Shown in pieces: positions 1 to 10,101 of a DNA stretch of 64,000 nt. Each line of letters begins with the position of its first letter. Position 1 is the first letter of the stretch. Origin of the DNA: Pseudomonas sp. SCA2728.1_7 (GTDB taxonomy: Bacteria; Pseudomonadota; Gammaproteobacteria; Pseudomonadales; Pseudomonadaceae); the NCBI RefSeq assembly GCF_018138145.1, contig NZ_CP073104.1, forward strand, positions 1,178,001 to 1,242,000. The letters are read 5' to 3'. The position numbers and the translations under genes are program-made. The notes beneath the pieces are model-generated. The model was not told the DNA's origin. It made no database searches and saw nothing but the letters and a program-made list of their open reading frames with translations.

Positions 1-66
1 GACGCAGCCACCCAGCACAGTCAGGGCCAGACCGGCGGCCAGCAGTTTCAAGGTACGCGCAATCAT
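1..66 (-). CDS. DUF799/GNA1162-type lipoprotein, N-terminal fragment
   Basis: Only the first 22 codons lie in the window. They encode a lipoprotein signal peptide: a basic start, a Leu/Ala-rich core and a lipobox ending LGGC with the lipidated Cys at residue 21. The ATG overlaps the stop of the DUF4810 gene as ATGA, so the two are translationally coupled. The family is inferred from context: CsgG-like, DUF4810 and DUF799 (GNA1162) lipoproteins commonly travel together in that order in proteobacteria. The remainder of the gene is off the left edge, so the product cannot be confirmed. Confidence 0.6.
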   Translation of the reverse strand, partial: MIARTLKLLAAGLALTVLGGCV

Positions 67-434
67 TTCGCGTCTCCGCTCTTGGCGTTCTTGAGCAGAA
101 AGTCCATGTACGTGCCGGACTCGGGGAACAGGGTTTTCTCGGTGTTGAACTGCTGCACCATCTGATCGTCCTTGCCCATGCTCAGATAGAGCAGGCCAAG
201 GTGCGCATGGTAGCCCGGCGGTACGGCTTTGCCGGTGGAGCGGATTTTCTGCAGGTCACGTTCCAGCGCTTCGGCCTGGGCTTCTTTCGGCTCTTCGCCT
301 TTGAAGTATTCGTAGACCTGGGGTTCGTAGCCTTCCCATTGGTACAGGGTTTGCGGGCCGGGGGCACAACCGGTCAGCAAGGCGCTGGCGGCCAGCGTCA
401 GCGCCATCAGCGAGCGCGACAAAGTCAGAGTCAT
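63..434 (-). CDS. DUF4810 family lipoprotein
   Basis: 123 residues with a lipoprotein signal peptide and lipobox LTGC (Cys23). The mature part is a short helical domain containing a GYHAHLGLLYLSMGK segment that resembles a single TPR-like hairpin. The internal ATG at 434 was chosen over the longer frame because AAGGAG sits just upstream and because it starts the signal peptide exactly. The gene lies 28 nt after the CsgG-like gene and overlaps the next lipoprotein gene by ATGA. It is likely a periplasm-facing partner of the CsgG-like protein in an outer-membrane complex, but its biochemical role is unknown. Confidence 0.82.
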   Translation of the reverse strand: MTLTLSRSLMALTLAASALLTGCAPGPQTLYQWEGYEPQVYEYFKGEEPKEAQAEALERDLQKIRSTGKAVPPGYHAHLGLLYLSMGKDDQMVQQFNTEKTLFPESGTYMDFLLKNAKSGDAK

Positions 435-462
435 GGGTGTTGCTCCTTGCAATGGGCGTCGA

Positions 463-1149
463 TCAGTTGCCCGGTTTCCAGGCACCGGCGTTCATGCCAT
501 CGACCAGACGATTGATCGCCTCGCGCATGGCCAGATCCAGTACTTTGCCGTTGAGGGTCGAGTCGTAGGCAGCGGTGCCGCCGAAGCCGATGATTTCGCG
601 ATTGGACAAGGCGTATTCGCCGGCGCCCTGGGTCGAATACACCACTTCGGAAGTGCTGATGTTGACGATGTTCAGGTTGACCTTGGCGTAAGCCACTTGA
701 GTCTTGCCACGGCCGAGAATGCCGAACAACTGGTGATCGCCGGTCTCTTTGCGGCCGAACTCGGTGACGTCACCGGTGACCACGTAATCAGCGCCTTTCA
801 AGCGTTGGGCCTGGCCCTTGATCGCGGCTTCCTGCTGGATTTCACCCATGTTGTCGCGGTCCAGCACGCTGAAGCGGTTGGTCTGCTGCAAGTGAGTGAT
901 GAGAATGGTCTTGGCCTGACCGCCGAGACGGTCGACGCCGTCGGAGAAGATCCCGCGCATGTAGCTGGAGCGGTTGTCGAACTTGCCCACGGCCATTGGC
1001 ACGCGAACGCCGGTCCAGACTTGTGTGGCGCTTTCAACCTTGGCCACCGGCAATGCACGGGAGCTTTCGGTGGCGCAACCGGCGAGTGTGCCGGCAATCG
1101 TGCCGAGCACAGCAATCGCAACGCCTGAAACCAGCATCCGGGAGATCAT
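463..1149 (-). CDS. CsgG/HfaB-family lipoprotein
   Basis: 228 residues with a signal peptide and lipobox LAGC (Cys25), followed by a CsgG-like fold that includes a VLDRDNMGEIQQE segment typical of the family. True CsgG forms the curli secretion pore. Here there are no curli genes, and the neighbours are DUF4810 and DUF799 lipoproteins, so a curli role is unlikely and an LpoB-like envelope complex is the better guess. The ATG at 1149 starts the signal peptide, with AAGGAA about 14 nt upstream; the longer frame would put 26 extra residues before it. It is the first gene of a three-lipoprotein operon. Confidence 0.82.
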   Translation of the reverse strand: MISRMLVSGVAIAVLGTIAGTLAGCATESSRALPVAKVESATQVWTGVRVPMAVGKFDNRSSYMRGIFSDGVDRLGGQAKTILITHLQQTNRFSVLDRDNMGEIQQEAAIKGQAQRLKGADYVVTGDVTEFGRKETGDHQLFGILGRGKTQVAYAKVNLNIVNISTSEVVYSTQGAGEYALSNREIIGFGGTAAYDSTLNGKVLDLAMREAINRLVDGMNAGAWKPGN

Positions 1150-1292
1150 TCTCACTGAGTATTCCTTTTGAAAAACGGGGATGTCCCGGCGCGGCAATGC
1201 GCGGCGGGAGCTGAAAAGGGGCGGCATTATGACAAAGTGCCATCATTCGCGACAGGCTTTTTTGACGCCAATGAATTGGCTGTCTTGAGTAC

Positions 1293-1404
1293 ACACAAAA
1301 CCCTGTAGGAGTGAGCCTGCTCGCGATAGCGGTGTGTCAGACAACATCACCGTGAATGACACACCGCTATCGCGAGCAGGCTCACTCCTACAGGGGTTTT
1401 GTGT
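1293..1404. repeat. REPIN (two inverted REPs)
   Basis: Two inverted copies of a REP reading GTAGGAGTGAGCCTGCTCGC flank a short spacer. The outer flanks (ACAAAACCC and GGGTTTTGT) are also complementary, so the whole element can fold as one long hairpin. It sits 12 nt past the dnaE2 stop and could stabilise or end that transcript. It is the first of six near-identical elements in the window. Confidence 0.95.
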
Positions 1405-1415
1405 TTGGCCTGGGA

Positions 1416-4400
1416 TCAGTGGAAATCGCGGCTCTGCACGCGGATGCCGTTGAGCAGCGGGCTGAGATCGCTCAGGCGCCCGGCAATCAGATGGCGCACT
1501 TCGCCTTCGCGCTCCCAGCGGCCATCGACCTTGAGCAATTGCGAACCCACCAGCACTTGCCGCTGACGCTCGGCCAGATCGCGCCAGACCACCACGTTGA
1601 CGTTGCCGAATTCGTCTTCCAGGGTCACAAACGTCACACCGCTGGCGGTGCCCGGTCGTTGGCGCCCCGTCACCAGCCCGGCGACGCTCACCGGCCGACC
1701 GTGTTCGACGTCGAGCAATTCCTGCGAACTACGACAACGCCGGGCTTTGAGTTCACCGCGCAACAGCGCCAACGGATGCGGCCCCAACGTGGTGCCGACG
1801 GTGCTGTAATCGGCATGCAGATCCTCGCCAACGCTGGGTTTGGGCAGCATCACCTCGGCCTCCTCCTGACTCGGCAACCCGGCAAACAGGCCCAGCTGTT
1901 TCTGCACCCCGGCGACTTCCCAGCGCGCCCGATGCCGATGCCCGGCCAAACCGCGCAACGCCCCGGAATCGGCGAGCAACGCCTGCGCCCGACTGTCGAG
2001 TGCGGCCCGTTCGCCCAGATCGGCGACATCGGCAAACGCCCCGCGCGCCCGCGCCGCCTCGATGCGCCGGGCATCGTCTTCGCGAAAGCCCTTGATCATG
2101 CGCAGGCCCATGCGAATCGCCGGTTGCGCCGCCGTGGTGGTTTCCAGGCTGCAATCCCAGTCACTGGCACGCACGTCGACCGGGCGAATCTGCAAATGAT
2201 GCCGGCGCGCGTCCTGCAGAATCTGGTCCGGGCTGTAGAAACCCATGGGCCAACTGTTGATCAACGCACAGGCGAACGCCGCCGGTTCGTGGCACTTGAG
2301 CCAGCAACTGGCGTAGGTCAGCAAAGCAAAACTGGCGGCGTGGGATTCGGGAAAACCGTAGCTGCCGAAGCCTTTGATCTGCTCGAAAATCTGCGCGGCG
2401 AACTCTGGCGTGTAGCCATTCTTCTTCATGCCGGCGGCGAGGCGTTCCTTGTGCGGCTCCAAGCCACCGTGGCGTTTCCACGCGGCCATCGAGCGACGTA
2501 ATTGATCGGCCTCGCCGGGGCTGTAGTCGGCGGCGACGATGGCGATCTGCATGACCTGCTCCTGAAACAGCGGCACGCCGAGGGTTCTTTCCAGAACGAC
2601 CTTGAGTTCTGGCGACGGGTAGGTTTCCTCCTCTTCCTTGTTCCGGCGGCGCAGATACGGATGAACCATCCCGCCCTGAATCGGCCCCGGGCGGACGATG
2701 GCCACTTCAATCACCAAGTCATAGAACTTCGCCGGTTTCAGGCGCGGCAGCATCGACATTTGCGCCCGTGACTCGATCTGGAACACGCCAATGGTGTCGG
2801 CGCGGCTGATCATCTCGTAGGTCGGTTTGTCTTCAGCCGGGATGGTCGCCAGGCTCAGATCCAGATTGCGGTGACGGCGCAGCAAATCGAAGCAACGGCG
2901 GATTGCGCTGAGCATGCCGAGGGCGAGGATATCCACCTTGAGCAGGCCGACCGCGTCGAGGTCGTCCTTGTCCCACTGGATGATCGTGCGCTCGGCCATC
3001 GCCGCGTTCTCCACCGGCACCAGCGTGTCCAGCGGCTGCTCGGAAATCACGAAGCCGCCGGGATGCTGCGACAGGTGCCGGGGAAAACCGATCAGTTGCC
3101 CGGTCAGGCTCAACACCCGGCGCAACACCGGGCTGTCGGGGTCGAAGCCACCTTCGAGCAAACGCGCGAGCGGCGGGGTTTCATCGCTCCAGTGGCCGCA
3201 GCAATCGGCCAGTGCGTTGATCTGATCGGGCGGCAGGCCCAGGGCCTTGGCCACGTCGCGCACCGCGCCGGCAGCGTGGTAGGTGCTGACCACCGCCGTC
3301 AGCGCCGCACGACCACGGCCATAACGGCGAAACACGTATTGCAGGACTTCTTCGCGGCGTTCGTGCTCGAAGTCGACATCAATGTCCGGCGGTTCATTGC
3401 GCTCCTTGGACATGAAACGCTCGAACAGCAGCGTGGTGCGATCCGGGTCGATCTCGGTGATGCCCAAGGCAAAACACACCGCCGAGTTGGCCGCGGAGCC
3501 ACGGCCCTGACAGAGAATGCTCTGCTCGCGGGCAAAGCGCACCACGTCATGTACGGTGAGGAAGTAGCTTTCATAGCCGAGTTCGGCGATCAGCTTCAGC
3601 TCCTTGTTGATCTGCCTCAGCACCTTGAAGGACGCACTTTTCTTCCAGCGCCAGGCGATGCCTTCCTTGGTCAGTTGCCGTAGCCAGGAACTGGCGCTGT
3701 GCCCCTCGGGCACCAACTCTTTCGGGTATTGATAACGCAACTCGCCCAGATCAAAGGTGCAGCGTCGGGCCAGCTTCACCGACTCATCCAGCAAGGCCTG
3801 CGGATACAACTCGCGCACGACCTCGACACTGCGCAAATGCCGCTCGCCATTGGGATGCAAACGCAACCCCGCCTCAGCCACCGGCACGTGATGACGGATC
3901 GCCGTCATGGTGTCCTGCAAGGCACGCCGGCCACGGGCATGCATGTGCACATCGCCGCTGGCTACCGGCGGAATCTGCAACTCGGCGGCCAGACTCAACA
4001 AGCTCGCCAGCCGTTGCTGATCGTCCTGGCCACGATGCAATTGCACCGCCAGCCACAGGCGTTCGGCGAAGGTCTGCTGCAGCCAACGGCCCTCTTCCAC
4101 GTCATCGAGTGAATCCGGCACCCACAACACCAGCAACCCCGGCAACGGCTCGGCGAAGTCCTCGCGCAGCACCTGATACTGGCCCTTCTGCGTGCGCCGT
4201 CGGGCGCGGGTGATCAAACCACACAAGGCCTGATAACCCGCCAGGTTCTCCACCAACAGCACCAGTTTCGGACCATTTTCGATGCGAATTTCACTGCCAA
4301 TGATCAGCGGCAGCTCAACCGATTTCGCCGCTTGCCAGGCCCGAACGATCCCGGCCAGCGTGCACTCATCGGTGATCGCCAGCGCCTGATAGCCGTGCTT

Positions 4401-4493
4401 TTTTGCGCGCTGAAACAGTTCCAGCGCACTGGAGGCACCGCGCTGAAAACTGAAGTTCGACAGGCAGTGCAGTTCGGCATAACCGTCGTTCAT
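1416..4493 (-). CDS. dnaE2: Error-prone DNA polymerase DnaE2 (ImuC)
   Basis: C-family DNA polymerase alpha-type subunit, 1025 residues, normal length for DnaE2/ImuC. It extends past lesions as the catalytic member of the ImuA-ImuB-DnaE2 mutasome. Seen in order: an N-terminal PHP domain starting [12 protein letters not shown], the GRGSAAN motif near residue 330, the catalytic PDIDVDF aspartates near 370, and a C-terminal OB-fold with [18 protein letters not shown]. The ATG at 4493 overlaps the imuB stop (ATGA), which decides the start; the longer frame begins with a GTG inside imuB. It is the last gene of the lexA2 operon and should be SOS-induced. Confidence 0.96.
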   Translation of the reverse strand: MNDGYAELHCLSNFSFQRGASSALELFQRAKKHGYQALAITDECTLAGIVRAWQAAKSVELPLIIGSEIRIENGPKLVLLVENLAGYQALCGLITRARRRTQKGQYQVLREDFAEPLPGLLVLWVPDSLDDVEEGRWLQQTFAERLWLAVQLHRGQDDQQRLASLLSLAAELQIPPVASGDVHMHARGRRALQDTMTAIRHHVPVAEAGLRLHPNGERHLRSVEVVRELYPQALLDESVKLARRCTFDLGELRYQYPKELVPEGHSASSWLRQLTKEGIAWRWKKSASFKVLRQINKELKLIAELGYESYFLTVHDVVRFAREQSILCQGRGSAANSAVCFALGITEIDPDRTTLLFERFMSKERNEPPDIDVDFEHERREEVLQYVFRRYGRGRAALTAVVSTYHAAGAVRDVAKALGLPPDQINALADCCGHWSDETPPLARLLEGGFDPDSPVLRRVLSLTGQLIGFPRHLSQHPGGFVISEQPLDTLVPVENAAMAERTIIQWDKDDLDAVGLLKVDILALGMLSAIRRCFDLLRRHRNLDLSLATIPAEDKPTYEMISRADTIGVFQIESRAQMSMLPRLKPAKFYDLVIEVAIVRPGPIQGGMVHPYLRRRNKEEEETYPSPELKVVLERTLGVPLFQEQVMQIAIVAADYSPGEADQLRRSMAAWKRHGGLEPHKERLAAGMKKNGYTPEFAAQIFEQIKGFGSYGFPESHAASFALLTYASCWLKCHEPAAFACALINSWPMGFYSPDQILQDARRHHLQIRPVDVRASDWDCSLETTTAAQPAIRMGLRMIKGFREDDARRIEAARARGAFADVADLGERAALDSRAQALLADSGALRGLAGHRHRARWEVAGVQKQLGLFAGLPSQEEAEVMLPKPSVGEDLHADYSTVGTTLGPHPLALLRGELKARRCRSSQELLDVEHGRPVSVAGLVTGRQRPGTASGVTFVTLEDEFGNVNVVVWRDLAERQRQVLVGSQLLKVDGRWEREGEVRHLIAGRLSDLSPLLNGIRVQSRDFH

Positions 4494-5905
4494 GCAAACC
4501 AGCCCTGCAGCCACAACGGACCGCCCTCACCCACCGCGCGATAAGCCCAACCCTGTTGGCCGGCGCGGTTCTGGATCAGGTAATAATCGCGGCGCACATC
4601 GTCACCGTCCCACCAGCCGGATTCGATACGCTCCGGACCCATGAGAATCCGCGCCGAACCTTCTGCCACACTTTGCGGCTCGCCGAGCAACCAGCCCGGA
4701 CGGTGCACGCTCGGCAAGCCTGCGCAGCGTTGTTTGTCGACGCCGTGCTGCCACGCGCACTCCGGACGATGATCCGCCTGAAAGCGCAGCCCCTGCACGG
4801 CGTCATCGCCCAAGCGTGCACGCAGGCGTTCGCGCAATTGCTCCCACGGCAAGGTCTGTTGCGGACGATCGTCGAACAGTTCCTGAAACTGCGGCACGAA
4901 GCTCGGCAGGTCCTCGGCGCGCAGGCGAAAGCCACGCACCGGTGCCTCGACCTGTACTTGTTCCAGCCGACCACGGGCCAGTTCGAAGAGCATCGCCGGA
5001 TCACGTTCGGCGCTGAGCAGGCCGACCTTGATCACGCTGTCCGGCAACCCGGCGTGTTCCAGATGCAGGTCGAAACGCTGCACGCCGCTGTCGCGCCCGC
5101 AGAGGAACGCCGACAGATCGCCGGTCAAACGGCGTAACGGGAACAGCAGCGCCTGATGGGATTGCACGTCGAAATTCAGTTCGATGCGCACATCGAAGCG
5201 ATCCGGCGGCAGATAAAACGCCAGCGCCAATGGCCGCGCACCGAACAGAGTGTCGAGGTGCTTGAGCATCTGCGCTTCAAAGCGCCGCGCCAGTGCCTGA
5301 CGCGGCAGGCTCTGCACCTGAGTAAGATTGCGCAGGCCCATGCGCGACAACGCCGTGGCCACGCTTGGCTCCAGGCCGACGCGGTCGACCGGCAACAGGC
5401 CGAGGTGATGCTGCAAGGCCTCGCCGTCCGGCACCACCAAGCCGTCATAAGCATTGGCCAGCACCCGCGCCGCCACCGGATTCGGTGCAGCGACGATGCG
5501 ATGACGAAAGCCCAGTTCGGTCAGTTCCTGGCGCAGTCGTGCTTCGAACTGCGCCCACGAACCGAACAGACCCAGGCTCGATTCGATCTCGAATACCACG
5601 GTGCGTGGGTAATGCACGCTGACCTGCGAACTGAAACGGTAGGCCCACGCAGCGAGAAACTGCTGCCAGTGTTCGACCTCGGCCGCCTCGTAATCGGCAG
5701 TGACAAACCCCTTGCTCATGGCCTGGGCGGCAGTCATCGACTGGCCGGCACGCAAACCGAGTTTGCGCGCCGCCGGGTTGACCGCTTGCAACACCCGGCG
5801 CTGGGCCGGGCCGTTGAGCAGCACCAATGGCTCATCAGGATCGGGACGCTGACGCAGCACGGCGTCGAGGGCCAATTGCGGAAACAGAATACACACCCAG
5901 CGCAT
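4490..5905 (-). CDS. imuB: ImuB, Y-family polymerase-like mutasome protein
   Basis: 471 residues of the Y-family DNA polymerase fold that serves as the scaffold linking ImuA, DnaE2 and the beta clamp. The usual Y-family catalytic acidic motifs are not conserved: the start reads [16 protein letters not shown] and the second motif reads FEIESS in place of SIDE. This matches the non-catalytic nature of ImuB. The ATG at 5905 is chosen because the conserved domain begins there; the longer frame runs into imuA. It starts 7 nt after imuA and overlaps dnaE2 by ATGA. Confidence 0.94.
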   Translation of the reverse strand: MRWVCILFPQLALDAVLRQRPDPDEPLVLLNGPAQRRVLQAVNPAARKLGLRAGQSMTAAQAMSKGFVTADYEAAEVEHWQQFLAAWAYRFSSQVSVHYPRTVVFEIESSLGLFGSWAQFEARLRQELTELGFRHRIVAAPNPVAARVLANAYDGLVVPDGEALQHHLGLLPVDRVGLEPSVATALSRMGLRNLTQVQSLPRQALARRFEAQMLKHLDTLFGARPLALAFYLPPDRFDVRIELNFDVQSHQALLFPLRRLTGDLSAFLCGRDSGVQRFDLHLEHAGLPDSVIKVGLLSAERDPAMLFELARGRLEQVQVEAPVRGFRLRAEDLPSFVPQFQELFDDRPQQTLPWEQLRERLRARLGDDAVQGLRFQADHRPECAWQHGVDKQRCAGLPSVHRPGWLLGEPQSVAEGSARILMGPERIESGWWDGDDVRRDYYLIQNRAGQQGWAYRAVGEGGPLWLQGWFA

Positions 5906-5912
5906 GACGACC

Positions 5913-6530
5913 TCAATGACCCACGGCAAAGGCAATCGGCGCCGCACGCGCCAAACCGCCACGGCACTTGAGCACGCGCAACTGCGCAGGTTTGGCGTCG
6001 ATGGCGATGCGCAACGCCGCCGGTGACGGGTTGACCGCTTCGCTCAACGGACGCCAGGCAAATGCCAGGGTCTGGCCGGTTTCTGCCGCCACCTGCAAAC
6101 GCCGCAACGCACGGTCATCGGCCTTGTGCGGCCAGCACAGTACGGCGCCGCAACTGCCCGAACGCAGGCACTGTTCCGCCGCCCACAAGGCATCGCGTTC
6201 ACTGGCCTGAATCACCGACAACTGGCGCAGATCGACCCCGGCGTTCTCCCACGCCTGCGGGTACGGCACGAATGGCGGCGCCACCAGCACAATGCGCTCG
6301 CCCGCCGCCGCCAACCGCGCCAGCGTCGGCCAGACCAGTTGCAGTTCGCCGACCCCGGGGCCGGCCAAGAGGATTTCGCTCAGCGCCGCTTCCGGCCAGC
6401 CACCACTGGGCAGGGCCGCGTCCAGCGCGGCGTGCCCGGTCGGTTGCGGGCTGGCAGCGGGGGGCGCAGGTCGGCCCTTCCAGACCTGGCCGCCATTGAA
6501 CAGCGTGTCCAACGCAACGACGGCGCCCAT
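5913..6530 (-). CDS. imuA: ImuA (SulA/RecA-like mutasome protein)
   Basis: 205 residues of the translesion synthesis-associated ImuA family, a RecA-fold protein lacking a convincing Walker A P-loop. The segment GGWPEAALSEIL and the following hydrophobic strands match the conserved core. In the cassette it associates with ImuB and RecA for damage-induced mutagenesis. Its ATG shares one base with the lexA2 stop (TGATG), so translation is coupled to the repressor gene. It is annotated in some genomes as a SulA-like cell division inhibitor. Confidence 0.92.
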   Translation of the reverse strand: MGAVVALDTLFNGGQVWKGRPAPPAASPQPTGHAALDAALPSGGWPEAALSEILLAGPGVGELQLVWPTLARLAAAGERIVLVAPPFVPYPQAWENAGVDLRQLSVIQASERDALWAAEQCLRSGSCGAVLCWPHKADDRALRRLQVAAETGQTLAFAWRPLSEAVNPSPAALRIAIDAKPAQLRVLKCRGGLARAAPIAFAVGH

Positions 6531-7147
6531 CAGCCTTGCCTCACCAGACCGCAGAACACCCCTTCGATGGCCAGATCCTGATCGTCGCGCACGACAATCG
6601 GCTGATACGCTGGGTTGCGCGGCAACAGCCGCACTTCTGCGCCGAGCCGTTCGAAGCGTTTGATGGTGACTTCACCGTCGAGCCGCGCCACGACGATCTG
6701 GCCGTTGAGTGCTTCGGGATTGCGCTTCACGCCGACCAGATCGCCATCGAGGATGCCGTCCTCGATCATCGAATCGCCCTGCACCCGCAGCATGTAATCG
6801 GGTGTGCGCGAGAACAGCGCCGGGTCGAGCAGCAAGCGGCTATGGATGTCGGCGTCGGCGCCAATCGGTGCACCGGCAGCGACGCGGCCGAGCACCGGAA
6901 TGTCGAGCAATTCCGGGCGCGGCGGTTGCCCGAGCAAGCGAATGCCGCGGGCCTGATGCGGATTGACCTCGATAAAACCGGCTTCGGTCAGCGCGAGCAC
7001 GTGCTTGCGCGCCACGCTGCGCGAGGCAAAACCAAAAGCCTCGCTGATTTCAGCGAGGCTTGGGGGCTGACCGTGTTCGGCGATTCGATCGCGGATAAAG
7101 GTCAGAATGGCGGTACGGCGGGGAGTCAGATTGGTCATGGAGCACAT
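6530..7147 (-). CDS. lexA2: LexA2 repressor of the mutasome operon
   Basis: 205-residue LexA with an N-terminal winged helix and a C-terminal S24 autoprotease. Seen: the cleavage bond Ala91-Gly92 in GRVAAGAP, nucleophile Ser126 in QGDSM and general base Lys163 in TIKRF. Being first in the imuA-imuB-dnaE2 operon marks it as the second LexA of pseudomonads, distinct from the general LexA1. The ATG at 7147 has AGGAG five nt upstream; a second in-frame ATG at 7138 is possible. The first start lies inside the predicted operator, so the protein should repress its own operon. Confidence 0.95.
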   Translation of the reverse strand: MCSMTNLTPRRTAILTFIRDRIAEHGQPPSLAEISEAFGFASRSVARKHVLALTEAGFIEVNPHQARGIRLLGQPPRPELLDIPVLGRVAAGAPIGADADIHSRLLLDPALFSRTPDYMLRVQGDSMIEDGILDGDLVGVKRNPEALNGQIVVARLDGEVTIKRFERLGAEVRLLPRNPAYQPIVVRDDQDLAIEGVFCGLVRQG

Positions 7148-7156
7148 TTGTACTCC
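7139..7156 (-). promoter_or_regulatory. LexA2 operator over the lexA2 start
   Basis: An 18-bp imperfect palindrome, GGAGTACAAATGTGCTCC on the minus strand, contains GTAC-N4-GTGC, the half-sites reported for LexA2 of P. putida. The left arm is also the Shine-Dalgarno sequence and the central ATG is the predicted lexA2 start codon. This would give SOS control of the whole four-gene operon. Confidence 0.82.
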
Positions 7157-7185
7157 TGTAGGATTTTCCTGACAAGCGCCGCCAG

Positions 7186-8103
7186 TCAGCTCAAGCCACG
7201 TTCGGCCAGAAATGCTGCGATGTAATCGATGAACGCGACGACCTTGGCCGTGGCCCGCCGATGACTCGGGTACACCGCGAGAATGTGCGGGCCAAAGGTA
7301 TCCGGGTCGATCTCATAATCGGCCATGACCCGCACCAATCGCCCGTCGGCAATGTACGGCGCAGCGCTCCACAGCGGCGTGTGCAGCAAACCACGCCCGG
7401 CCAAAGCACTCGCCAGCAACAAATCGTAATTGTCACTGCGCAACAACGGCGCTGCGGGTTGCGCCAGGCTCAAACGCTGCCCGTCACGCTCGGCCCACCA
7501 GAACTCGCGGCTGAGCAACGGGTGCTGATAAAGCAACCATTCGTGCTGCTCAAGCGTCTGCGGATTCACCGGCAAGCCCTTGCGAGCGAGGTACTCCGGG
7601 CTGCCGCACAAGGCCAGACGATTGCTGCCAACCACCCGCGCAATTAGCCCCGGCAAGTCATCGTGGCCCTCGCGCAACGCCAGGTCGTAGCCACTTTCCA
7701 GCAAATTGACGAAGGCATCGCACAGGTCCACTTGCAGGCTGATCTGCGGGTATTGCTGCAAAAAGCCGTCACACACCTGATCGAGAAACGCCCGGCCATA
7801 CGCCAGCGGTGCGGTGATTTTCAGGCTGCCGCGCAAGCCGTGCTGCAACTGCTCGATTTCCTCGCTGGCCTCATCCAACCGTTGCAACACCAGCCGCGCG
7901 GTTTCCAGGTACACACGGCCGATTTCGGTGAGCAAAATCCGCCGCGTGCTGCGCTCGAACAGCCGTGCACCCAGCTCCGACTCCAGGTGATTGACCGCTT
8001 TGGTCAGCGCCGACGGGGTCTTGCCCAACTGCTCGGCGGCGCGGCTGAAACTGCCGAGCTGCGCGGTGACCACGAACATTTTCAATGCACCCAACTTGTC
8101 CAT
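7186..8103 (-). CDS. LysR-family transcriptional regulator
   Basis: 305 residues, normal length. An N-terminal winged helix-turn-helix (LGSFSRAAEQLGKTPSALTK) is followed by a LysR substrate-binding domain of the subgroup that contains many orphan regulators. The gene is divergent from the amidohydrolase at 8207 with a 103-bp shared intergenic region. It is therefore the obvious candidate to control the amidohydrolase. The inducer is unknown. Confidence 0.92.
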   Translation of the reverse strand: MDKLGALKMFVVTAQLGSFSRAAEQLGKTPSALTKAVNHLESELGARLFERSTRRILLTEIGRVYLETARLVLQRLDEASEEIEQLQHGLRGSLKITAPLAYGRAFLDQVCDGFLQQYPQISLQVDLCDAFVNLLESGYDLALREGHDDLPGLIARVVGSNRLALCGSPEYLARKGLPVNPQTLEQHEWLLYQHPLLSREFWWAERDGQRLSLAQPAAPLLRSDNYDLLLASALAGRGLLHTPLWSAAPYIADGRLVRVMADYEIDPDTFGPHILAVYPSHRRATAKVVAFIDYIAAFLAERGLS

Positions 8104-8206
8104 GCTTTTTCCATTCAGGCAAAAACGTTTTTCGTGAGGGAGGCGTTCTGTCAGGCGCTACCAGCCACTAATCTCGCCATCAGACGCAATAACAAGGAAA
8201 TCTTCA

Positions 8207-9949
8207 ATGAAAAGATTCATCCCGAGTCTGTTGGCAGCCGCTGTAAGTTTTGCCTCGATGGAAGCCATGGCCGCACCTGATCTGATCCTGCTCAACGGCA
8301 AGATTTTCACCGCCGACCGTGCGCAACCCAAGGTGCAAGCCCTCGCCGTAGAAAACGGCAAAGTGCTGAAAGTCGGCACCGACGCGCAGATCAAAGCCTT
8401 GATCGAACCCGGCACCCAAGTCATCGACCTCAAGGGCAAAGCGCTGATGCCCGGCCTGATCGACAGCCATTCCCACGCGATTTTCGGTGGACTGGAAATG
8501 GTTTCGGCGAACATGGAAGACGAAGTCGTCGGCCTCGACGAACTGCAAAAACGCCTGCGCGACTGGCGTGCAGATGGCAAGGCCAGACACGGCGATGTGC
8601 TGAGCATTGCCGGCATGAGTTCGGTTTATTGGGCGCAGGCCGAAGCCTTGGGCACCACCTTCAACAGCGGCGAATGGGCCGATGTGCCAGTGGTGTTTAT
8701 CGGCAGCGACCACCACACGGCGTGGGCCAACAATGTGATGCTCAAGCGCGCCGGCATTGACGCGGCCCTGCTGAAAACCCTGCCCGATGCGGAAAAAGAC
8801 ACCATCGGCAAGCTGGCCAACGGCGAGCCGAACGGCTTTGTCGTCGACGCCGGTTGGGATCGGGTCGCCTCGAAAATGCCGGTGCCGAGCCCTGCCGACA
8901 TGTTGAACGCCGCGAAATCAGCGGTGCGCTACAACAACAGCCTCGGCATCACCGCGTGGATGGATCCGGCCGCCAACGCCGCACCGGGTGAAGCGGTGTT
9001 CGCGCTCAAACCCACCGAGAAAACCGTCGGCGTGCTGCCGGCCTACAAAGCGCTGTCGGAAAGCGGCGACATGAGCGTGCACGTCGCGGCGCTGCTGGTG
9101 GCCAACCCGAAAAGCGTGCCCGCCGACCTCGATACGCTGGACAAGGTGCGCCAGCAATTTCAGGGCATTCCCAACCTGACCCTGCCCGGGATCAAGATCT
9201 TCGCCGACGGCGTGATCGAATTCCCGGCACAGAGCGCGGCGATGATCGATCCGTACAGCAACTCGCACAAACAGGGCGAACTGCTGATCGATCCGCAGCA
9301 TTTCGGCGAACTGGTCAGCGCCATCGACCAGCGCGGCTGGCTGGTGCATATCCACGCGATCGGCGACCGCGCCGTGCGTGAGTCGCTGAACGGCATCGCT
9401 CAGGCACGCAAGGATCGGCAGAGCGGCGTGACCCACTCGATCACTCACCTGCAAATGGTCAACCCGAAAGAGTTCGCCCGTTTCAAACCGCTCAACGTCA
9501 TCGCCTCGATGCAACTGCTGTGGGCCAGCGCCGACGACTACACCACCGACATGATCAAGCCCTACGTCAGCGCCCTCGCCTTTCGCTATCAGTACCCGGC
9601 GCATTCGCTGTTGAAACAGGGCGCGACGATTGCCGGCGCCAGTGACTGGCCGGTATCGACGCCGAACCCGTTCAATGCCATGGCCCAGGCGATTACTCGT
9701 GTCGGCCCATTGGGCGTACTCAATGCCGAGGAGCGTCTGGACCGCGACACGATGTTCTATGCCTACACCGTTAACGCCGCACGGACGATTGGCCTGGAGA
9801 AGCAGATCGGTTCGCTGACGCCGGGCAAGCAGGCGGACTTTATCGTGCTCGATCGCGACGTGTTCAGCGTCGACAACAAGGCCCTGCATGACACCCAGGT
9901 CCTGCAAACCTGGTTCGGCGGCCGTCAGGTCTACACCGCCACCCAATAA
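8207..9949 (+). CDS. Exported YtcJ-type metal-dependent amidohydrolase
   Basis: 580 residues with a signal peptide (cut near AMA-A, residue 22), so it is periplasmic. The amidohydrolase 3 fold is clear: metal-binding HSH at residues 88-90 after MPGLID, a mid-protein HIHAIGD strand, a GASDWPVSTPNP metal/active-site segment near the end, and a TPGKQADFIVLD tail strand. It probably hydrolyses an amide, carbamate or cyclic urea, but the substrate cannot be read from sequence. AAGGAA lies 10 nt before the ATG. It is divergent from the LysR gene and followed, after a REPIN, by a porin gene. Confidence 0.92.
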   Translation: MKRFIPSLLAAAVSFASMEAMAAPDLILLNGKIFTADRAQPKVQALAVENGKVLKVGTDAQIKALIEPGTQVIDLKGKALMPGLIDSHSHAIFGGLEMVSANMEDEVVGLDELQKRLRDWRADGKARHGDVLSIAGMSSVYWAQAEALGTTFNSGEWADVPVVFIGSDHHTAWANNVMLKRAGIDAALLKTLPDAEKDTIGKLANGEPNGFVVDAGWDRVASKMPVPSPADMLNAAKSAVRYNNSLGITAWMDPAANAAPGEAVFALKPTEKTVGVLPAYKALSESGDMSVHVAALLVANPKSVPADLDTLDKVRQQFQGIPNLTLPGIKIFADGVIEFPAQSAAMIDPYSNSHKQGELLIDPQHFGELVSAIDQRGWLVHIHAIGDRAVRESLNGIAQARKDRQSGVTHSITHLQMVNPKEFARFKPLNVIASMQLLWASADDYTTDMIKPYVSALAFRYQYPAHSLLKQGATIAGASDWPVSTPNPFNAMAQAITRVGPLGVLNAEERLDRDTMFYAYTVNAARTIGLEKQIGSLTPGKQADFIVLDRDVFSVDNKALHDTQVLQTWFGGRQVYTATQ

Positions 9950-9966
9950 CAACACAATCTTTCCTT

Positions 9967-10056
9967 TGTAGGAGTGAGCCTGCTCGCGATAGCGGTGTGT
10001 CAGCCAACAACAATGTTGAATGCAATACCGCTATCGCGAGCAGGCTCACTCCTACA
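9967..10056. repeat. REPIN
   Basis: Inverted pair of the same 20-bp REP as at 1302, between the amidohydrolase and porin genes, both on the plus strand. It could fold into a hairpin that attenuates read-through. Confidence 0.95.
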
Positions 10057-10101
10057 AGGTTTTCGTACTGCCCAAAAATAATCACAACATCGGGACTTCA
10101 C

